Below are positions 18,650-25,230 of a stretch of DNA of 25,230 nucleotides, piece after piece (position 1 is the stretch's first letter; every line of letters starts with the position of its first letter). The DNA comes from Gnetum montanum. Taxonomy: Eukaryota > Streptophyta > Gnetopsida > Gnetales > Gnetaceae. The DNA lies in assembly GCA_015680685.1 (NCBI GenBank), contig MNCI01021446.1:94203-119432 (forward strand). The letters are read 5' to 3'. A program made the translations under genes and the position numbers. Below the pieces are notes generated by a model. That model had not been told where the DNA came from. It did not search any database and saw only the letters and a list, made by a program, of their open reading frames with translations.

Positions 18650-18856
18650 TCATAAATATTTTAGGATTATGGAAAATCTTGCAAGACTAGTTTCTATGCC
18701 TGAATCTATTAGGACATCTATATCATAGGGCTTGAGATTAGGAACTTTAATTTTTAATGTGCATATAGGTAGAATTGTTATTTCACATATAAAACTGATG
18801 TATGGCAAGTCCTCAATTTTTTGAACTGATTTTTTTATTTCTGTTTTCATACTCAT
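18650..18856 (-). pseudogene. Endogenous caulimovirid aspartic protease relic
   Basis: A 68-codon minus-strand frame holds the retropepsin-type active site L-I-D-S-G at 18712-18698, followed by I-E-T-S-L, which is the usual place of the G/A-x-E/D-T-S-L continuation. It lies upstream (minus sense) of the reverse transcriptase remnant by about 0.5 kb, the order expected for a pararetrovirus polyprotein. The stretch between (18180-18650) is decayed and has no clear domain. The frame is too short to be a complete domain and ends in a stop. Confidence 0.65.
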
Positions 18857-19119
18857 CCTTTTGATAAGCTTCTTCCTCTTATTCTAGTTGCTCAAGTTTA
18901 TTTGAAGCTCTTACAAGAGATCCTTTGAGTTGTTGGATCCTTGCCTGTCTAGGGATGGCTTTACATTGATCAATTTCCATAGGCTATATAGGTTGTCTTA
19001 AGGAAGAGCCTGTGCACAAAGGTTGTAAGATTTGTTTCCTTCTGCTATCAATAAAGCTTTATTTGATTTTGTGCTTAAAATTTTCAAGTTTTCTTAGTTT
19101 CAAAAGTGCTAAGAAGCTT
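18857..19119 (-). pseudogene. Possible upstream part of the same caulimovirid polyprotein
   Basis: The minus strand reads NQSDHQINQELASFLALLKL at the edge of the right arm and then, after stops, QARIQQLKGSLVRASNKLEQ, a charged, coil-like stretch leading into the protease frame. I recognise no zinc knuckle. Position and orientation suggest capsid-region remains; the sequence alone does not prove it. Confidence 0.4.
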
Positions 19120-19983
19120 GCTAATTCTTGGTTAATTTGATGGTCACTTTGGTTAGCAAAATTTGACTTTACTTGTAAATATATTTTTAGTAAGATTAAT
19201 TCTTTGGCTTTTTCTTACTAAAGAATTCCACTTGTAGATGTTTTGCTTAGAGAAGGATGGAATTCACAATCAACACACTTCCTTTTAAGGGGTACACCTA
19301 AGCATGCTTTTCATGTCGCTAACTATTTTTAGAGAAATACTAATATGTTACAAATTTTTTAGTTATTTGCCTACATGGCATGCAAGCGAAGTGATCTCTC
19401 AGAGACTCAAAAAAATCCATATATAGAGGATATCTTGGTACAACAAGCTCATAAAAGTTAAAATATTTGATTTAAATATTATATTTGGAGGACTTGGCAT
19501 TGCATAATTTACATAATAATTACCATGTTTTCCAAATTACTTTGGATGTGTGGAATGGACCAACACTAGAATTTTGGGATTGGTGGAGCTCTTATGAGCA
19601 TCATTCATTTCATTTATCACAGAGGACACCAAATTAATTGATGGACTGCAATAATAATAATAATGACTATAACTTTTACACCAACCTCATGACAAAGGAG
19701 GCCTATGAATGGCAATTTGGTGAGCCATCATTTTAGTATCTTTTTAAGCATATTGCGCATAGAAGATCCAATACCTCACCATATGTATAAGAGTATCATA
19801 ATGATATTTCTACTATTAATAAGTATGATTTAGTCTAGCATTACTATAATAATAATATTGATAATCCCATCTGTCAAATAGTAATGATGGTTTGGATGAG
19901 GAATAAGATGCTTTCATATCTATCCAATGAGGAGAATCCATTGTACATTATAGTGGAGTACTTTAATCATGCACCATGTTATA
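19120..19983 (-). repeat. Right arm of the large imperfect inverted repeat
   Basis: Reverse complement of 14349-15305, with a short (AAT)5 run at about 19652-19666 and without the 120 extra bases of the left arm. Read on the minus strand it runs straight on into the protease and reverse transcriptase relics, so this arm is probably the 5' part (leader or first frames) of the caulimovirid copy. The two arms carry many substitutions and small indels, so neither is a recent copy of the other. Confidence 0.8.
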
Positions 19984-21529
19984 AGTGTCTAATTGTAGCT
20001 TAGTAGAAAACTTCCTAGTATTCATTTGCAAGGTTATAACATATTGAGGAATTTTAAATCATTAATTTATGATGGTTAGTGAGGTTACATGTTAGGGTAA
20101 TTTTTAAATCTTAAAAAGATATATTTTTCAAATTGGCACAATGGAAGGTTATGAGATGACAAGTGAAGTGATCAAGGATTAATGCCAAATGGATTTGGAA
20201 TGAGGTTGAGATTTTTGAAATTCCAAGATATTGATTGATGTCATGAGGTGATGGTTTGCAAGATGATAATTATTTTAATCAATTAACATTATTAGAGTGA
20301 CAAACTGGTGATTTTCTCTTGGGTTTTTTCTACAAGCTTTTTGCTAGAAGTTGTTGGATTGATGGCTAGTGACATGATGAACTAATTATATCACTTGAGA
20401 TCATGGTCGTGATGAGGAGTGATATGTTTGGCTCTTTGATTTTTGAAATACTTGCAATATTGATCCATATGATAGATTGACGTAAATTAATATGTTGTTG
20501 CTATTAGTTGTGCAATATTGAGTGATATCCCCTAGTTTGCAACAAACACACAAATAACACAACTAATTCAAAGACTAGCTAATATTAATTGACCTATTGA
20601 AAACACTTCTAATAAGAGATACATCAATTGTATTTATTTTAAGCCTTAAAGGGACTAGATTTAGAGTTGAGATTTCTACAAATATCTATAAATAAAAGAT
20701 ACATCAATCTTCAAAGCTATTCAAGCTTACAATCATGTTAATTCACTTGAGATTATGAAAGAAAAGGGAGATTAAGAAAAGCCTCATAGGAGATTCTCAA
20801 AGCCTCCAAAAATGAGCATAAAACTTGATTCAAATATGAGATAATGTAGGTCCTCTTATATGCAAAGCTTCTAAGCAAAGGAGTGGATGACATTCTTGTT
20901 AGAATTGGAGATACAAAACATCAAAAACTTCCAATTAAGCATCAAGATTATAGCTTCTTCATGCATGAATATAAAACAATATGTATCCTTCAAATTTTTG
21001 TGAGAAATATGAGAAACATAAACTAAAGCATACAAATTATTTGTGAAAATGCAAGATTTTCTTTAAATTTTGAGAACTTGTGAGAAATTAGATTATGAGA
21101 ACATGGACAAGAGAATTGTGAGGATCTTAATTCATTATGAGAAAAAAATAAAAGAAATTCACACAATAAAATTAGAGAATTTCTAGCACACTTCTTCTCT
21201 TTTATTTAAATCCAAAATGATTCAAAGTGCTTTCATCAAGTTCTATGTGAAAGAAGAACATTTATTCTTATAGCTTTTGAGGATGCCTCCCTTAGATGAG
21301 GCTTACATGTGGGATCATTGGTTCCTTTACAAAAGTGACATGGGCATATACACTAACATGGAATTAAAACATGAACTTTAATCTTAAACATTAAAACTAA
21401 TTTGCTAATGATTCTTTACTTTAAAATTGAAAACATAACATGACTTCAACTTTAAAACATGACATGAAACATAACATTGAAATAAAAATTAATGGTGCAC
21501 AAGGGGTACATTTCATACTATTTCCAATA
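19984..21529. other. AT-rich repeat-like DNA, no gene
   Basis: I see no recognisable coding domain on either strand. There is a weak direct echo, AGAGATACATCAATTG (near 20617) and AAAGATACATCAATCT (near 20695), and a TATAAATA near 20689. It is probably old non-coding repeat sequence. Confidence 0.4.
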
Positions 21530-22060
21530 GTATTTGAGTTATGTGTATTAGATAGTTTATATTTTAGTTCTTTTATTGATTAAAATTAATGAGTTGTTTA
21601 GTTAAGTTATTTTATTTTATTAGAAGTTTTTGTAAGAGGTGGATTGCTTATTAAGATTAGTTTTTTAGGAGTTCCCTTTTGAAAACATCCATTTAGTATT
21701 AGGGTTAGGGTAGAAATAGGATTAAGGTTAGTTTAATTTTAGAAGAGTTTTCTATATAGACTTTACTCTATTCTTGAAGAGTACAATTGACATCCATTTC
21801 TTGGANTACAATTAACATCCATTTCTTGGATATGAAAGCTCTTTTGGATTGGAGACTTGTGGCAGTGAGATTGTTGGTTTGAGTGTACATGTTTTGGCTT
21901 AGATAAGGTGTAATGTATATGAATACCTTCTTTGGATTTTTGTGTATCAATTGTGAAAGTAATATTTTTTAGATTCATTCTTTATCTTCAATGGTTCAGT
22001 AGGATTTTGTATTTTCAAGTCTAGAAAATTGATGTTGTATTTTCTCTATATTTTATGTTT
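21530..22060. other. LTR-like non-coding block (weak)
   Basis: A TATATAGA at about 21753 sits 200 bases or so into a T-rich block that resembles an LTR in layout, but no partner, PBS or target duplication was found. A 25-bp spaced duplication with an N lies at 21782-21830. Confidence 0.25.
21782..21830. repeat. 24-bp direct duplication separated by a single N
   Basis: TACAATTGACATCCATTTCT plus TGGA (21782-21805) is repeated with one change (G to A) at 21807-21830, with N at 21806 between them. It may be a genuine duplication or a consensus artefact. Confidence 0.9.
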
Positions 22061-24278
22061 TTATGACCATTCATTAGTGTGTGAGCTTGTGTATAATATT
22101 TCTATCATTCTTGAACTCTTTATGAATTATTATGGTTGTAGGATTTATGTATAATTAAATATAGATTTGTATCTTGATTATTGAAATTATTTTAATGGTC
22201 TTAGAGACTATTATGATTTTTTAGAGTTTGTTCTTGTTCAATCTTGATATTAGATGTTTTCCATTAGTTCGATGGTATATAGATATGCATTATGTTTTTG
22301 CCAAACTAGTGTCTTAGTCAATGGGTGATTTGGAAGCATTTAGGCATTTTTGGAATTTTGGTTTTGAAAAAAATGCATTTTGACTATGATGTTGAGTTGG
22401 CTACAAGTTGTAGTGAACTTATAGCTTAGAAGAAGCACTTATTACAAGTTGTGTTGAGGTCCTTAACTACAAGTTGTGCTGAGGTCGTAATTTCCCACTA
22501 CAATCTACAATGAAGTTGCAACTAGATTGTGATATTTGTTAAAAATATTTTCTTAATTTTAGCCGATCTATCGTAGTTGAGATGCATTGTTGGGCTAAGT
22601 TCCAAGTCATAAATGTGTTCTAGATAATGTTAGGTTTATGTTATGGTTGAGTTCAACTTCTTATTTGGAGGCCATGTGTGTTTGATAAGATGGGTTTGGT
22701 TGCATCATTATTTTAAAAAAATTTATTTTGCAATTCCTTCATCAGTAGTTTTAGGTGCCTTGGATATCATGTTGATTGGATGTTGTATGGTTTTATTATT
22801 GCATAATGGTTGGAGCTAGCACCAAGTTGTTTGGTTGGTTAGTGATGGGTATCCAAGAGTGATATTGATTGACCCCAACTATGATGCATTAGTGTAGCTC
22901 TCGCTATAGGTCCTAACTTGTGGGAGAGATCTAGTTTGTGATATCCAATCATTTTCATTTACCTTCAAAGTATTATAGGCTTGTTTGACACCTCTAGTAC
23001 TAATATGTTTCGATTATTGGATGTGCAACATTATTGGAGTTGATTAATACTAATAAAGTAAGTTCTACAAGCATACCATGATTATTGCTAAATGTGCTAA
23101 CTACATTTAGTTTTAATATGTCAACATTGAAAGATATTGCAAACCTAAAAAAGAAAAACAAATAAATAATAAGAAAAAATACATACTAATACCATTGAAA
23201 TAATAGCAAAAATAAGCAATAACCTAATAGAATAAAAAAAAGGTTGTATTAGTAATACAAAAAGTTTGGGAAGGGCTTTGTAGCCTTTAAATTCTAAGGT
23301 ATGTTGCAACCAAGCTTAGATTTCAAAGGTCTAATCCAAGTTTTGTAAACAAATTTTTACTAGGAAAACCTCTATATAGAATGTGAATTAGTTGAGAATT
23401 GTTAAAATCAAAATAAATTTGGTAATTAAGAAATTTCATAAGAGAAGAAGATAATAATTGTTAATTAATTCCCTAACAAATTTTTGCATTATGAAATTGT
23501 TGACATTCCTAAGGTTTATTCAAAGTATTGATTTAGTTGATTAGCTTAGATAGTTCATAATGCATCCTATTGTTTAGTAATGCGAGTTAAAAACATCATC
23601 TTTCTTTTCTTTTCTTTTCTTTTTTTTAGCTCTAAGGCTCTTAAGTAACTCAATAGTCAATGTGAGCTAAAGGCCAATTTTGTAGCCTTCAATTTGTTGC
23701 AAAGTTCACTCATAGTTGAATAAAGCTATTGTTTTGCAACTTTAATTAAATCATGCTAAGTACCTAATTTGTAACTTTGGTTGCTAAAACTACTAAATGC
23801 ATTGTATGTTTGTGGATTTGGGGCCATGGCATGGCTAATATTAAAGTCATTAAATAGCCATGACCTATGTTATTTTTCACATGTATTACTTTTGGTTATG
23901 ACATGGCTCAAAATTTTAGTTGACATGGCAATCAAGTAAAGGTTTGTAGCTTTGCATACAATGATAGCTAGTTGGAAAGTGTATCTCATTGTATAGGAAA
24001 CCAAGTGAAATGGCCACAATTAGCCATGCCTACAAGCAACCACATGCAACCCAACCCTCCATGGGTGAATGGTCCCAATGAACTACATTTTCATAGTTTA
24101 TGGATCTTCATATCTTCAATGCAACTAAATTAATTAGTTTAAAATACCATTACAGTAATTTTCTAGATAGAGATGCAACAATTTGATTGCAAGGTATCGA
24201 AAGATGTGAAGGAGAGCTTCAATAATTTTCAACTATGAACATATCTTACAAAATGTTTTGAAAATGATTGATTAGTTT
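22061..24278. other. Long AT-rich intergenic stretch, no gene
   Basis: I find no recognisable domain in any frame. Small structures only: ACAAGTTGTGTTGAGGTC and ACAAGTTGTGCTGAGGTC 25 bases apart near 22445-22490, an A-rich run around 23145-23240, and a (CTTTT)n microsatellite at about 23599-23628. Positions 24150-24278 may belong to the hAT fragment that follows. Confidence 0.45.
23599..23628 (+). repeat. (TTTTC)n microsatellite
   Basis: About four to five TTTTC units end in an eight-T run. It is a simple sequence repeat with no gene context. Confidence 0.9.
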
Positions 24279-24482
24279 GTGAGAAATCAAATGTGGAATC
24301 TATTTTATTCAAATATATTATATTTATGGCAAGGTGTTTTTATTATTCCAGCTAGCCCCATTTGTGAAAGAAGATTCTCAAAGATGAAGTACATTAAAAA
24401 TGATGAAATATTGAAATTTAATGATTTAATATTTGTATCTTTGGAGGTTCCTCCCTACACCAGGGAAATAAATCTTTCTTAA
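24279..24482 (+). pseudogene. hAT transposase C-terminal dimerisation-domain fragment
   Basis: This 67-codon plus-strand frame contains FIIPASPICERRFSKMKYIK and then FVSLEVPPY. It matches the hAT C-terminal dimerisation domain pattern (I-P-x-S-x-x-x-C-E-R-x-F-S-x-M-x-x-I-K ... S-x-E-x-P). It resembles the longer zinc-finger/hAT type proteins more than the DUF659 copy at the left edge, and it is in the opposite orientation, so it is a separate relic. The codon at the frame start is GTG and not a real start. Nothing upstream shows the catalytic core, so only the last piece of the transposase survives. Confidence 0.7.
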
Positions 24483-25230
24483 GCTTTTCAACATGAAAAA
24501 ACACATAGGGAAAGCCTTTTCTTTTAGCTTAAACTAATATGTTAATATTATTATGATATTTTATAGTTAATTTCATGTTTTATTATATTTGTTATAGGAA
24601 ATTATTGCTGAACGAATCTAGTTAGAATTGGAAATTTGTCGTGCTGTCCTAGGACTAACTTATAACATAGTGAATAGTATTTGATCAGTTTACTTGTATA
24701 ACAAATATTTCTAAATGATAGACAAGGGAGACCAACACAAGATCAATGAGGGGGACCAACCTCTCTTGCCTTGGCATCCTCTATTTCTTGGTTTGTTTGC
24801 CATATTTCATGTTACGACTCTAGTTTTCTATTGTATTTGTTTATGCCATTATTTAGGATTTAATTTGTACTATCCTAGTGTTTATCTTCCTTTAACAAAA
24901 TGCAATGCAAGGTAGATATTGATGATGATCTAAGTAAAGAGCTTGACTCGCAAATTGAAGGAGCTGAAAAGCCATCAGTTTGAACCCTCATTGGTATTCG
25001 AATGTTGTTGTTTCCATCTACACTTGGAAAGATACGCATCAATTGAAACATTTATGCTTGCTCTATTTCTTGCATTTTCCTTCTAAATGTAATAACTAAA
25101 TCTTTTTGAAATAAATTTATTAATTTTGGATTTATTGCTTCTTCATGGAAAGCAAGCATGACATGAAAAATGTTTTCTGCCAATCTTGAATAGTTGAAAT
25201 TAGAAAGAGATTTGATGAAAAAAATGTGGG
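24483..25230. other. AT-rich flank to the right edge, no gene
   Basis: This stretch probably includes the 3' flank of the hAT fragment. The frame at 24715-24915 is short, hydrophobic at its end and unrecognised. No terminal inverted repeat was identified. Confidence 0.4.

Noticed and set aside
21699-21712. TTAGGGTTAGGG, telomere-like
   Set aside because: Only two units and not the common plant TTTAGGG array; incidental.
24715-24915. 66-codon frame near the right edge
   Set aside because: No recognisable domain; short and AT-driven.

Overview
The window looks like an AT-rich, repeat-dense stretch of a seed-plant nuclear genome. The evidence is a plant-type Ty1/copia element primed by initiator-methionine tRNA, relics of hAT, Ty3/gypsy and endogenous caulimovirid (plant pararetrovirus) sequence, and the last exon of a plant CDK5RAP1/MiaB-like gene. 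The amount of decayed, nested repeat DNA would suit a large genome such as a conifer, but nothing here fixes the species.

Layout. Positions 1-2013 (minus strand) hold a broken DUF659-type hAT transposase gene in four recognisable exons, running off the left edge. At 2378-2566 lies a small inverted repeat plus a 58-bp x 3 tandem array that carries a 20-bp piece also found in that transposase. At 4150-4656 (plus) is the C-terminal part of a Ty3/gypsy integrase. At 5345-5582 (minus) is a very decayed copia integrase, and a nearly complete copia retrotransposon (5585-12613) has inserted into it. That element has 478/483-bp LTRs, a perfect 5-bp target duplication TTTTC, a PBS, a PPT and one gag-pol frame interrupted by only two stop codons. 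Its 1.7-kb leader reads as an intron: a good splice donor lies inside the LTR just after an ATG, and a good acceptor lies 2 bases before the gag ATG, in phase.

About 0.5 kb beyond the copia element, 13122-13684 is the terminal exon of a CDK5RAP1-like methylthiotransferase gene. A perfect 14-bp tandem duplication and a second shift break its frame, so it is probably a pseudogene or gene fragment. The rest (13.7-25.2 kb) is old repeat DNA. Two divergent copies of one roughly 0.9-kb segment face each other as inverted arms (14349-15305 and 19120-19983). The right arm leads, on the minus strand, into protease and reverse transcriptase relics of an endogenous caulimovirid (18856-17400). A lone hAT dimerisation-domain remnant lies at 24279-24482.

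The genes do not form a pathway; this is a nested repeat landscape around one host-gene exon. The points most worth checking are the LTR-encoded first exon of the copia element, the fact that its 3' LTR could donate that exon in phase to the downstream host exon, and the inverted caulimovirid arrangement. I saw no tRNA, rRNA or CRISPR and nothing that is clearly a new biological system.
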